A DNA stretch of 33,571 bases from JAJKJG01 sp036389455 (GTDB lineage: Bacteria; Pseudomonadota; Alphaproteobacteria; Rhizobiales; Beijerinckiaceae): the NCBI GenBank assembly GCA_036389455.1, contig DASVPW010000073.1:1-33571 (forward strand). The letters run 5' to 3'. This document shows positions 7,593 to 14,247 of this stretch, piece by piece. The position numbers were made by a program, and so were the translations under genes. Numbering within the stretch: position 1 is the stretch's first letter; every line of letters begins with the position of its first letter. The notes beneath the pieces are model-generated. The model did not search any database, was not told the DNA's origin, and saw only the letters and a program-made list of their open reading frames with translations.

Positions 7593-8903
7593 ATGCGCTT
7601 CCTCGGCATCGGCGACACCTGCGACCTCGGCTCGCTCTATCGGCGCCTCATCGAGGAGGGCCACGAGGTCCGCGCCTTCGCGGGCGAGCCCATGGCGGAA
7701 GGCACCCTCAGGGGTCTCGTGCCGCGCACGCCGGACTGGCGCGCCGAGCTCGACTGGATCCGCGCCGCGGGGCCCGACGGCATCGTCCTGTTCGAGAACG
7801 TCGCCGAGGGGCGCGGCGCGATCCAGGACGCGCTGCGCCGGGACGGCTTCCACGTGATCGGCGGCTCCGCCTTCGGCGACCGGCTCGAGAACGACCGCGC
7901 CTTCGCGCAAGGCGTCCTGGCAAGCCTCGGCTTCCCAGTCGCCGGCACCTGGGAGTTCGAGGATGCCGCCGCGGGCGACCGATTCATCGCCGAGAACCCG
8001 GGCCGCTACGTCCTCAAGTTCAACGGCCCGGGCTTTGCCGCGAGCGACAACTACGTCGGCCGGCTCGCGGACGGGCGCGACGTGCGCGCGGTGCTCGCCG
8101 CGAAGCTGCGCGGGCGCCAAGGTGAAGCGAGCTTCGTCCTGATGGAGCACGTCGACGGGATCGAGTTCGGCGTCGGCGCCTACTTCGACGGCGAGCGCTT
8201 CCTCGAGCCCGCCTGCCTCGACTGGGAGCACAAGCGCTTCTTTCCCGGCGACATGGGCGAGCTCACCGGCGAGATGGGCACCGTCGTGACCTACGACCGC
8301 TCGCGCCGCTTCTTCGAGCGCACGCTCGGGCGCCTCGCGCCGCTGCTTCGCGAGCACGGCCACGTCGGCTACCTCAACCTCAACACCATCGTGAACGAAC
8401 GCGGTATCTGGCCCTTGGAGTTCGCGGCCCGCTTCACCTATCCGGGCTACATGCTCCTCGACCCGATCCAGGAAATTCCTTGGGGCGGGCTCTTCCGCAT
8501 GATGGCGCACCGCACCGCGCCGCAGTTCGCCGTGCGCCCCGGCTTCTCGCTCTGCATCGTCATGACGACGCCGCCCTTCCCCTACACGCGCAAGGACGTG
8601 GCCGAGCCGGTCGGCCTGCCGGTGCTGTTCGACGGACCTTTAAGCGCCGAGGACCGGGCGAACCTGCACTTCGGCGAGGTCGGCCTCGACGAGGCCGGCG
8701 CGCTCGTGACGAGCGGCCTCTACGGCTGGACCCTCGTCGTCACCGGCGTCGGCGCGACCATCGCGGCCGCGAAGGAGAAGGCCTACCGCCTCGCCGCACG
8801 CACCTTCACCCCGAACCTGCGCTACCGCCACGACATCGGCGACAAGCTGATCGGGGGGGACTACGCGAGGCTGGAGGCGCTGGGAGTGCTGGGGGAGAAT
8901 TGA
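7593..8903 (+). CDS. PurD-like ATP-grasp ligase (phosphoribosylamine--glycine ligase family)
   Basis: 436 aa, the length of GARS/PurD enzymes, which join glycine to phosphoribosylamine in purine synthesis. The N-terminal Rossmann-like part (FLGIGDTCDLGSLYRRLIEEG) lacks the usual GxGGREHAL opening of true PurD. The ATP-grasp core is visible in GYVLKFNGPG-like RYVLKFNGPGFAASDNYVGR, MEHVDGIEFGVGAYFDGE, and the metal/ATP-binding LNTIVNERGIWPLEFAARF (a variant of the canonical N-x-RxGDPE segment). It ends with the GARS-C-like region VVTGVGATIAAAKEKAY. It is therefore probably a paralogue acting on a different carboxylate or amine rather than the housekeeping PurD. It stands alone, with no purine genes nearby. 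The family assignment is good and the substrate is unknown. Confidence 0.8.
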   Translation: MRFLGIGDTCDLGSLYRRLIEEGHEVRAFAGEPMAEGTLRGLVPRTPDWRAELDWIRAAGPDGIVLFENVAEGRGAIQDALRRDGFHVIGGSAFGDRLENDRAFAQGVLASLGFPVAGTWEFEDAAAGDRFIAENPGRYVLKFNGPGFAASDNYVGRLADGRDVRAVLAAKLRGRQGEASFVLMEHVDGIEFGVGAYFDGERFLEPACLDWEHKRFFPGDMGELTGEMGTVVTYDRSRRFFERTLGRLAPLLREHGHVGYLNLNTIVNERGIWPLEFAARFTYPGYMLLDPIQEIPWGGLFRMMAHRTAPQFAVRPGFSLCIVMTTPPFPYTRKDVAEPVGLPVLFDGPLSAEDRANLHFGEVGLDEAGALVTSGLYGWTLVVTGVGATIAAAKEKAYRLAARTFTPNLRYRHDIGDKLIGGDYARLEALGVLGEN

Positions 8904-8959
8904 GGGTCAAGCGCCTTGGGCTTTGCGCGAGACCGCGTTTTCGTCGTCCGCGCCGTGCC

Positions 8960-9208
8960 TCAATGCCTCCTCGCCTGCACCAGAAACCCAAAAATCGTCT
9001 CCTCCCCGAGCGAGCGGCAGGCTTCGAGCCGGTGCAGGCCTTCCACGAGGACGAGGCGGTCGCCGTCCTCGCGCACCATGATCGGGGTCTCCTGTCCGGC
9101 GTCGAGGATGCTTTGGGCGATGCGCTCGACCTTCGCCGGATCGAGCGTCGCGCGGCGCTTCGCCGGCACGTAGATGCTGGCGATGGGGAAGGCCTTCTTC
9201 TTCAGCAT
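8960..9208 (-). CDS. Stand-alone ParB/sulfiredoxin-fold small protein
   Basis: 82 aa. It contains the compact ParB-N/Srx fold: an N-terminal strand (FPIASIYVPAKRRATLD), a helix (VERIAQSILDAGQETPIMVRED) and the signature LVLVEGLHRLEACRSLGEE, equivalent to the GxxRxxAxxxLG box of ParB nucleotide-binding domains. No helix-turn-helix or C-terminal dimer domain is present, so it is not a chromosome-partitioning ParB. Relatives are CTP/ATP-binding or sulfiredoxin-like enzymes. AAGGATGG upstream of the ATG at 9208 is a reasonable ribosome site. It is convergent with the ATP-grasp gene. The biological role is not deducible. Confidence 0.75.
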   Translation of the reverse strand: MLKKKAFPIASIYVPAKRRATLDPAKVERIAQSILDAGQETPIMVREDGDRLVLVEGLHRLEACRSLGEETIFGFLVQARRH

Positions 9209-9339
9209 GGGCGCACCATCCTTCGATCGACCGGCCCCGCCGCGCGGGGCGGCACCGGCAGCTTGACCTTGCGCCCGCAGGGCGAAGGGAGCAATCTGCC
9301 GTTGAGGCAGGCTAGGCCTGGAAACCGGGGAGGTGCAGA

Positions 9340-9954
9340 ATGCGGGCGTCCAGCGTCGTTCTCGCGATCCTCGCGGCGGTGTCGTGGGCGGCGCCGTCCG
9401 CCGCCGAGGATCTCACGATCCTCGAGGTCAACGCGCCGGCGGTCAACTGCGTCTTCCGGGCGAGCTGCACGATCGTGGTGACGGACTCGATCGGCCATAT
9501 TCCGATGCCGCAGCTCGACGCCCCGAACACCGCGTGGCTGCAGTCGCGCACCTTCACGGCCGAGGCCGGCGCCCCGGCCGCGGGCAAGACCGGCTACCTG
9601 TACCGGGTCAGCCTGACCGAAGCCGCGGGCACGGGGGAGTGCCTTCTCGGCCTCGTGCTCAACTTCGGGCCGGTGGCGAAGCTGCCCTACAAGCCCGGAC
9701 AGATGGCCGACGTGTTCGTGATCACCACCGGAGGCCTCGGCACCATCGGGATCAAGTCGGCGACGAAGACCGGCGACGTGATCGAGTTCGCGTTCGCGAC
9801 GCCGCTGTGCCTCGAGGCCGCCCCGAACATCAAGGACACGACCTTCTTCTTCGGGCTCGCGGCGGCGACGGCGCCGATGGCGACGAAGGCGCATATCTGG
9901 GCCCCGGGGGACCCGGCGTTCTACGAGATCGACGCGCGCGTGCCGACCCACTAG
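9340..9954 (+). CDS. Secreted periplasmic protein, unknown function
   Basis: 204 aa. A clear signal peptide (hydrophobic VVLAILAAVSWAAPSAAE, cleavage about residue 22) precedes a beta-rich mature domain. Cysteines in NCVFRASC, GECLLG and PLCLEAAP suggest two disulfides. A strong ribosome site, GGGGAGG at 9327-9333, precedes the ATG. The mature sequence, with repeated Thr/Gly-rich strands such as DVFVITTGGLGTIGIK, suggests an immunoglobulin-like or beta-sandwich fold, but I do not recognise a named family. A hairpin follows at 9962-9980. Confidence 0.75.
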   Translation: MRASSVVLAILAAVSWAAPSAAEDLTILEVNAPAVNCVFRASCTIVVTDSIGHIPMPQLDAPNTAWLQSRTFTAEAGAPAAGKTGYLYRVSLTEAAGTGECLLGLVLNFGPVAKLPYKPGQMADVFVITTGGLGTIGIKSATKTGDVIEFAFATPLCLEAAPNIKDTTFFFGLAAATAPMATKAHIWAPGDPAFYEIDARVPTH

Positions 9955-9961
9955 GCGCGCC

Positions 9962-9980
9962 CGGGCGGCCTCGCCGCCCG
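9962..9980 (+). terminator. Hairpin after the secreted-protein gene
   Basis: CGGGCGG (9962-9968) pairs with CCGCCCG (9974-9980) across a five-base loop, eight bases after the stop codon. Only a weak T run (GTTT) follows, so it may be an imperfect intrinsic terminator or an RNA-stabilising stem. Confidence 0.45.
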
Positions 9981-10070
9981 ACGTTTCCGGCACGCAACAC
10001 GCGAGGACATACTCGGGAAACCGGCGGGCTGTACGAGCGGCCATCGTTCGATCGAGGGCGCGCCCGCATC

Positions 10071-10166
10071 ATGACCCGACAGCCATCCTTCATCCGCGCC
10101 TTCGTCGGGTTCACCGCCTCGACGGCGCTGCTCTCGGGCGCGATGGTGTTCCTCGCGACCCTGTGA
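10071..10166 (+). CDS. Small single-pass membrane peptide (31 aa), tentative
   Basis: An ATG-initiated frame encodes a basic start (MTRQPSFIRAF) then one hydrophobic helix (GFTASTALLSGAMVFLATL) running to the stop. Such single-helix peptides are common but usually unannotated in alphaproteobacteria. GAGGG about a dozen bases upstream is only a poor ribosome site. Topology is plausible; expression is not demonstrated. Confidence 0.35.
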   Translation: MTRQPSFIRAFVGFTASTALLSGAMVFLATL

Positions 10167-10235
10167 GGGCGGGCCGGCAAGGCGGCCCCGGCGAGACGGC
10201 CTCCCGCCTCCCGAGCCGCCCCGGCCGGAGCGCGG

Positions 10236-10697
10236 CTACTTGCGCGCCTTCTTCGCCGCCTTCTTGGCTCCGCCGCCGCCCTTGCCCTTGCGCGACTGCC
10301 CGAGGCCGAGCGCCCGGGCGAGGTCGGAGCGGGCCTTCGAGTAGTTCGGCGCCACCATCGGGTAGTCGGGCCTGAGGCCCCACTTGGCGCGGTACTGCTC
10401 GGGGGTGAGGCCGCGGGCGGTGAGGTGGCGCTTCAGCGACCGGTACTGCCGCCCGTCCTCGAGGCTGACGATGTAGTCGGGCCGGATCGTCTTGTTGACC
10501 GGCACCGGAGGCGTCGGCGGCTCCTCCGCCTGGGCCGGCCTTGAGGCGCCGCTGAGCGCGGAATGGACCGCGCTGATCAGGGCCGCGAGATCGGTGCGCG
10601 GGACCGAGTTGTGGGCCACGTAGGCCGAGACGATGTCGCTGGTCAGCGCCGGGTAGTCGGGGGATGGCGCCGGCGACGGCTCGGGGTCGTTCTGCAT
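10236..10697 (-). CDS. MucR/Ros-family transcriptional regulator lacking most zinc ligands
   Basis: 153 aa. The family core is plain: SDIVSAYVAHNSVP near residue 20, then IRPDYIVSLEDGRQYRSLKRHL (71-92) and LTPEQYRAKWGLRPDYPMVAPNYS (97-120). MucR/Ros proteins repress exopolysaccharide and cell-cycle genes, binding AT-rich DNA like H-NS. In Ros, zinc is held by two Cys and two His. Here Ser78 and Asp81 occupy the Cys positions and Gly96 the last His, leaving only His91. It therefore probably folds without zinc, as reported for Mesorhizobium relatives. The C terminus is a Lys/Gly-rich tail (residues 135-153) that could add non-specific DNA binding. The ATG at 10697 is preceded by a GGAG. It is transcribed alone. 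Confidence 0.88.
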   Translation of the reverse strand: MQNDPEPSPAPSPDYPALTSDIVSAYVAHNSVPRTDLAALISAVHSALSGASRPAQAEEPPTPPVPVNKTIRPDYIVSLEDGRQYRSLKRHLTARGLTPEQYRAKWGLRPDYPMVAPNYSKARSDLARALGLGQSRKGKGGGGAKKAAKKARK

Positions 10698-10842
10698 GTT
10701 TTCGCTCCGGCACTCGGCTCGCGGACAGGACGCCGCGATTCAGGAGGTGCCGGGGTCGGACCCTACGCCCCTGGCGTTGAACAGGAAAGCCTAGCCGCCC
10801 GCCTGTCCCCGGTTTAAGAGAAGCGTGCCCCGGGTCCAACGC

Positions 10843-11295
10843 ATGAAGCCGCTCCTCCTCCCCGCCGGCGCCCTCCTCGCGGGCGCGCTCGCCGCCCTCC
10901 CCGCATCGGGGCAGCCGCGCCAGGATGGCCGCGCGGGCGGCGCGTCCCGCGATGCCCTCGCCCGGGACTGCGACGCGCAGGCGACCGCGAAGAAGCTGTC
11001 CGGGGTCGCGCGCGGCGGCTTCATGTCCGAGTGCCTTGCCGGCAGGCCGGCGGAGGCGCCGGGGGCGGGAGCGGGCGCCGGTCGGGACGACGCCCAGAAC
11101 CTGCAGCGCAAGGAGGAGCAGGACGCGCAGTTCCGCAAATGGAACAGCGCCGCCGACCGGGCCATGAGATCGATCTGCGCCGGCTGCTCGCAAGGCCAAG
11201 GCGCCGCCGCCCGCCCGCGCAAGGCGAAGGCGCGCTCGAGGCCGCCGCCCGACGACGACGGGGCACTGGCCGGGGGAAGTGACGACGTGGATTGA
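10843..11295 (+). CDS. Secreted PsiF-repeat protein
   Basis: 150 aa. A signal peptide (MKPLLLPAGALLAGALAALPASG) leads to CDAQATAKKLSGVARGGFMSECL, one PsiF repeat of the form CNxxAxxKxLxGxxRxxFMxxCL. A second, degenerate Cys pair occurs in SICAGCSQ. The rest is low-complexity: an Ala/Gly-rich linker, an Arg/Lys-rich stretch and an acidic Asp-rich end. I chose the ATG at 10843 rather than the earlier in-frame GTG at 10825 because the signal peptide begins there. PsiF-type proteins are periplasmic with unknown biochemical function. The next small gene begins 77 bp after the stop. Confidence 0.7.
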   Translation: MKPLLLPAGALLAGALAALPASGQPRQDGRAGGASRDALARDCDAQATAKKLSGVARGGFMSECLAGRPAEAPGAGAGAGRDDAQNLQRKEEQDAQFRKWNSAADRAMRSICAGCSQGQGAAARPRKAKARSRPPPDDDGALAGGSDDVD

Positions 11296-11372
11296 GCCGC
11301 GACGGCACGGCAGCGCTGAAACCTAAGGGTCGGACGCCCGTTGTCCTCGTGCCCTCCGAGGAAACCTTCCCG

Positions 11373-11618
11373 ATGCTGTTTGCCCACCGCAAGCCCGAAC
11401 CGCTGCCCGAGGCCGCCCGCATGGGGTTCCGGTCGCGGCTCGTCCTCGAGAAGCTCGCTTTCGAGCTACGCGAGCGCTGCGGCGCGCCCGACGACCTGCC
11501 GCCGGAGATCGGGCGTCTTGCGGAGCGCCTCGATCCCGACCGAGTCGTGCGCCTGCCGCGCCGCGATCCGGACGAGCTGCGCCGCTCCGCCGAGCGCAGC
11601 TTCCTGAGCGATGCCTGA
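11373..11618 (+). CDS. Small hypothetical protein (81 aa)
   Basis: The ATG at 11373 follows GAGGAAA at 11358-11364, a good ribosome site. An in-frame TTG at 11292 that touches the upstream stop is less likely. The product is charged and soluble, with SRLVLEKLAFELRERCGAP suggesting a helix, then Arg/Asp-rich segments to the end. No known family is recognised. It may share a transcript with the PsiF-repeat gene. It converges on the SET-domain gene with three bases between stops. Confidence 0.6.
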   Translation: MLFAHRKPEPLPEAARMGFRSRLVLEKLAFELRERCGAPDDLPPEIGRLAERLDPDRVVRLPRRDPDELRRSAERSFLSDA

Positions 11619-11621
11619 GTC

Positions 11622-12011
11622 CTACTCCGGCTCGAACCACAGCGTCATGCCGTAGTCGAAGGTGATCTCCTCGCCGGCCTCGATCGCGCGGAGCGCGTTA
11701 AGGTCGAGGACGAGGGCGTCGAAGTGGCGGGTGAAGGCGCAGTTCGGGGTCGCCGAATGGTTGACGAGGCTCGTGTAGCCGAGCGCGACCGCGGCCCGGC
11801 CCTCCTGCCTGTAGAGGTCCTCGCCGACGGTGCCGGGCTCCCATAGGAAGATGTAGTTGCCGACGGCGGTCGGGTCGACCGCAGCGCGCTGCTCGTGCGG
11901 GATGATCAGCACCGGCGAGCGCTCGACGAGCTCGCCGGCCTCGATCCGCCGGCCGGCGACGACGCCGCGGCCGCGCCGGCCGAGATCGACGATGCGCAGC
12001 GGGACGCGCAT
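11622..12011 (-). CDS. SET-domain protein (putative lysine methyltransferase)
   Basis: 129 aa, essentially a bare SET domain that uses S-adenosylmethionine. The N-terminal strand GRRGRGVVAGRRIEAGELVERSPV corresponds to the SAM-binding GxG region. SLVNHSATPNCAF (81-93) is the NHSxxPN motif. EEITFDYGM (114-122) is the catalytic ExTxDY motif. No pre-SET or zinc-binding post-SET region is present, as in the short bacterial SET proteins. Start is taken at ATG 12011, where domain homology begins; ATG 12083 is an alternative. The substrate is unknown. It is divergent from the ParA-like gene, sharing a 211-bp region with two palindromes. Confidence 0.85.
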   Translation of the reverse strand: MRVPLRIVDLGRRGRGVVAGRRIEAGELVERSPVLIIPHEQRAAVDPTAVGNYIFLWEPGTVGEDLYRQEGRAAVALGYTSLVNHSATPNCAFTRHFDALVLDLNALRAIEAGEEITFDYGMTLWFEPE

Positions 12012-12064
12012 CGCCCCGTGCGCGGCGAGCCCGCCGCCGTCCGTCCCTCCCCCCGGCGCGGGAA

Positions 12065-12080
12065 TTAACGGCCCGTTAAC
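12065..12080. promoter_or_regulatory. Perfect CtrA-type box (palindromic)
   Basis: TTAACGGCCCGTTAAC fits TTAA-N7-TTAAC, the consensus bound by the alphaproteobacterial cell-cycle regulator CtrA. Bases 12065-12079 are also a 15-bp perfect palindrome, so both strands match. It lies between the divergent SET and ParA genes, 143 bp before the ParA start. Function is inferred from the match and position. Confidence 0.55.
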
Positions 12081-12094
12081 CATGTCGCCCGATC

Positions 12095-12106
12095 CTGTGA
12101 TCACAG
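12095..12106. promoter_or_regulatory. 12-bp perfect palindrome, possible operator
   Basis: CTGTGATCACAG reads identically on both strands and lies 15 bases from the CtrA-type box, in the same divergent control region. It resembles half-sites of CRP/FNR-type operators without their usual spacer. The binding protein is unknown. Confidence 0.35.
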
Positions 12107-12222
12107 CGTCCGGTGCTTCGGGCGATTCCCGATCGGGACTCGCCCGGGCCTTCCGAAGGCGGCTGTCGAACCGTGCCCGCCGAGGCATGGAGCCTTGCGA
12201 TCCTTAAGACAAGGACAGAGCC

Positions 12223-12909
12223 ATGAAAGCCATTGCCTTCGTGACCCAGAAGGGCGGGAGCGGGAAGAGCACCCTGTGCATCAACCTCGCCATCGCCGCC
12301 CAGGAAGCCGGCCGCTCGGTCTGCATCCTCGAGATGGACCGCCAGGCGACCGTCAGCGATTGGGCCGAGAGCCGGACCGCCGAGGGGCCCGAGGTCGCCC
12401 AGATCGAGACCGCGCAGATCGACGACGTGATCAAGAAGCTGAAAGGCGCCGCCTACGACTACGTGTTCATCGACACGCCGGGCGTCGACAGCGCAGGCAC
12501 TCTCTCGGCGATCCGGGCCGCCGACCTCTGCCTGATCCCGTGCCGCCCGACCCCCGCGGATCTGCGCGCCTTCAAGCCGACGCTTGCGGCGGTCTACCGC
12601 CTCGACAAGGCCTTCGCCTTCATCCTCAACCAGGCGCCGCCGCGCAGCTACCGGGTCCGCGACGCCTCGGACGGGCTCGCGGCGCTCGGCATGCTCGCCG
12701 ACGTGACGGTCGTGACCCGCAACGACCACCAGGACGCGATCGGCATGGGCCAGGGCGTCACCGAGTTCAACCCGTCGGGCCAGGCCGCGGACGAGATCCG
12801 CCGGCTCTGGGCCTGGGTCGAGAAGCGCGTCAGGAACGCCTCCGGCCAGCGCACCGAGTTCGTCCCCACCCGGGCCATGCAGGGCAAGAAACATGTCAAA
12901 GCAGCTTAA
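12223..12909 (+). CDS. ParA/MinD-family ATPase (orphan partition-type)
   Basis: 228 aa. The deviant Walker A KGGSGKST (10-17) with signature Lys10, the DxxRQAT box EMDRQATVSDW (37-47) and Walker B YVFIDTPG (80-87, Asp84) define a plasmid-type ParA without an N-terminal helix-turn-helix. These ATPases bind DNA non-specifically as ATP dimers and position plasmids, chemoreceptors, carboxysomes or other cargo. AAGGACAGAGCC gives a good ribosome site before ATG 12223. The stop overlaps the start of the ribbon-helix-helix gene by 17 bases, so the two are translationally coupled. No rep gene, origin or other plasmid marker is nearby, so this is a chromosomal orphan pair. A CtrA-type box upstream suggests cell-cycle control. 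Confidence 0.88.
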   Translation: MKAIAFVTQKGGSGKSTLCINLAIAAQEAGRSVCILEMDRQATVSDWAESRTAEGPEVAQIETAQIDDVIKKLKGAAYDYVFIDTPGVDSAGTLSAIRAADLCLIPCRPTPADLRAFKPTLAAVYRLDKAFAFILNQAPPRSYRVRDASDGLAALGMLADVTVVTRNDHQDAIGMGQGVTEFNPSGQAADEIRRLWAWVEKRVRNASGQRTEFVPTRAMQGKKHVKAA

Positions 12910-13189
12910 GCACAGCCTGCGCTCGATCATCGAGGCGTCGGCCCCTCCCCGCTCGAACGTCGTCCAGCTCGACCAGCCCGCGGGGCAGCCCCGCGGCACG
13001 CTGAAGGAGCGCGCCCGCCAGCTCTCGGTCTATCTCGAGCCCGCGGTCTACGACCAGCTCCGCGACATCGCCTACGTGGAGCGCACGAAGATCCACCCGC
13101 TCATGCTCGAGGCTCTCGACCTCCTGTTCAAGAACCGCGGCGCCCGCTCGATCCGCGAGCTCGACCCGCACGCGCCGGCGCGTCCTTAA
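12893..13189 (+). CDS. Ribbon-helix-helix partner of the ParA-like ATPase
   Basis: 98 aa. A disordered, basic N-terminal arm (SKQLKHSLRSIIEAS) precedes a ribbon-helix-helix region: strand ARQLSVYLEPAVYDQLRDIA, helix VERTKIHPLMLEALDLLFKNRG. This layout resembles small centromere-binding or adaptor partners of ParA proteins, where the N-terminal arm stimulates the ATPase. It overlaps the ParA gene by 17 bases. It may bind DNA next to its own gene or act as a cargo adaptor; which one cannot be told from sequence. Confidence 0.75.
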   Translation: MSKQLKHSLRSIIEASAPPRSNVVQLDQPAGQPRGTLKERARQLSVYLEPAVYDQLRDIAYVERTKIHPLMLEALDLLFKNRGARSIRELDPHAPARP

Positions 13190-13204
13190 GGCAAGCGCCT
13201 CTGC

Positions 13205-13228
13205 CCTCGGGCCGTTTCCGGCCCGAGG
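13205..13228 (+). terminator. Hairpin after the ParA/RHH operon
   Basis: CCTCGGGCC (13205-13213) pairs perfectly with GGCCCGAGG (13220-13228) around loop GTTTCC, 15 bases after the RHH stop. No T run follows, so it could be a terminator needing Rho or, less likely, a centromere-like site for the partner protein. Confidence 0.45.
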
Positions 13229-13655
13229 CGGGATCGAGGTGCGTCCACGACCCGCGAAGGCGGGGAGCGGGAGGTCTGGCGGCCCGCTCCCAGCCAAGCG
13301 GCAATCGATGGGATCAAGGCTTTGGCCGCTTGACGTGACGAGCATCCGGCCCCGAGCCTGCGTATCGGAAAGAGCGGCACGCGGCCCAAGTAATGCGAAG
13401 CATATCGCCTCCGCTCGTCGTCCCGTGCCGCACGAGCCGGCCCGCTGCCCGCGCCGCCGTCAACAGTTAGGATCGGGAAATCCCGTCTGAAAAGAGGGGC
13501 TTAAGACCAAGCTGTGGATTCCGGCTGCCCCACCGCACTCTGTCCTTGACGAGTGAAGCCCCGGCGAAATTCACCATATATTTAAGATTCCGTTAGCGGA
13601 GATTGTCGCCTCGCCGGAAACCCACGATGATCCGCCGACTTCAAGGAGGATCCGC
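13229..13655. other. Non-coding stretch before the helical-protein gene
   Basis: About 430 bases without a convincing gene. The 83-codon plus-strand frame at 13239-13490 has no coding look. The last 100 bases are AT-rich (CCATATATTTAAGATTCC at 13574-13591) and probably hold the promoter of the 13656 gene. A strong ribosome site, AAGGAGG, lies at 13642-13648. A near-CtrA box is listed separately. Confidence 0.5.
13582..13596 (+). promoter_or_regulatory. Near-consensus CtrA-type box
   Basis: TTAAGATTCCGTTAG fits TTAA-N7-TTAA with one mismatch in the last base. It lies 60 bases before the 13656 start, inside the AT-rich promoter-like stretch. A single mismatched site is weak evidence alone, but a perfect box occurs 1.5 kb upstream. 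Confidence 0.3.
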
Positions 13656-14207
13656 ATGGCCACGACGGCAATGGACGCAGAGTTGCAGCGGGAGCGCACG
13701 GTCGAGCTCCCACCCCTTCCGGCGGCGCTCACCCGCAGCGGCAAGGGCGAGGCCGGAAAGCGCCCCGACATCTTCGAGCGCTCGGCCGGCGCCTCGGGCG
13801 CGGCCCGCACCGTGCGCCCGACCGTCGGCTACGCGAGCGTCAGCGACGAGCTCGAGCGCCGCTCGCGCGAGTGGACCGCGATGGTGCGCCTCCTCGAGCA
13901 GAACCGGCACACCCTCGACTGCGCCGAGATGGAGCGCGACGCCGCCTACGACGAGCTTTCCCGCATCGTGCCGATCGTGCAGGAGACCGCGAAGGACCTC
14001 ACCGCGGCCATGGACGCGAGCCGCGGCGGCCAGCCCTCGCCCGACCTGCCCGAGCTGTTCTCCCGCAACAGCGACGCCCTCGACCAGCTCGAGAAGGTCT
14101 CGGTCGCGCTCTCGGGCCACTTCCTGCGCTGCCGCACCGCCTGGGAGCAGTACGCCCGCAGCGTCGAGAACGCGCAACGCCTGCGCGGCGAGGCGCCGCG
14201 GAGCTGA
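13656..14207 (+). CDS. Hypothetical helical (coiled-coil) protein
   Basis: 183 aa. The first ~55 residues are Ala/Gly/Pro-rich and probably disordered. From SVSDELERRSREWTAMVRLLEQNRHTL onward the protein is predicted to be a set of long amphipathic helices ending at VENAQRLRGE. No membrane segment or signal peptide is present, and no catalytic motif is recognised. The ATG is preceded by a textbook AAGGAGG, implying strong translation. The collagen-like gene starts 40 bp downstream, so they may form an operon with it and the PilZ gene. Confidence 0.7.
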   Translation: MATTAMDAELQRERTVELPPLPAALTRSGKGEAGKRPDIFERSAGASGAARTVRPTVGYASVSDELERRSREWTAMVRLLEQNRHTLDCAEMERDAAYDELSRIVPIVQETAKDLTAAMDASRGGQPSPDLPELFSRNSDALDQLEKVSVALSGHFLRCRTAWEQYARSVENAQRLRGEAPRS

Positions 14208-14247
14208 CGCGCGAAGCGCCTTGAGCGCTTCCCGAGGGGAGAAGCTC

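Noticed and set aside
13239..13490. 83-codon plus-strand frame
   Set aside because: No ribosome site, no domain and Arg/Ser-rich random composition in a non-coding gap.
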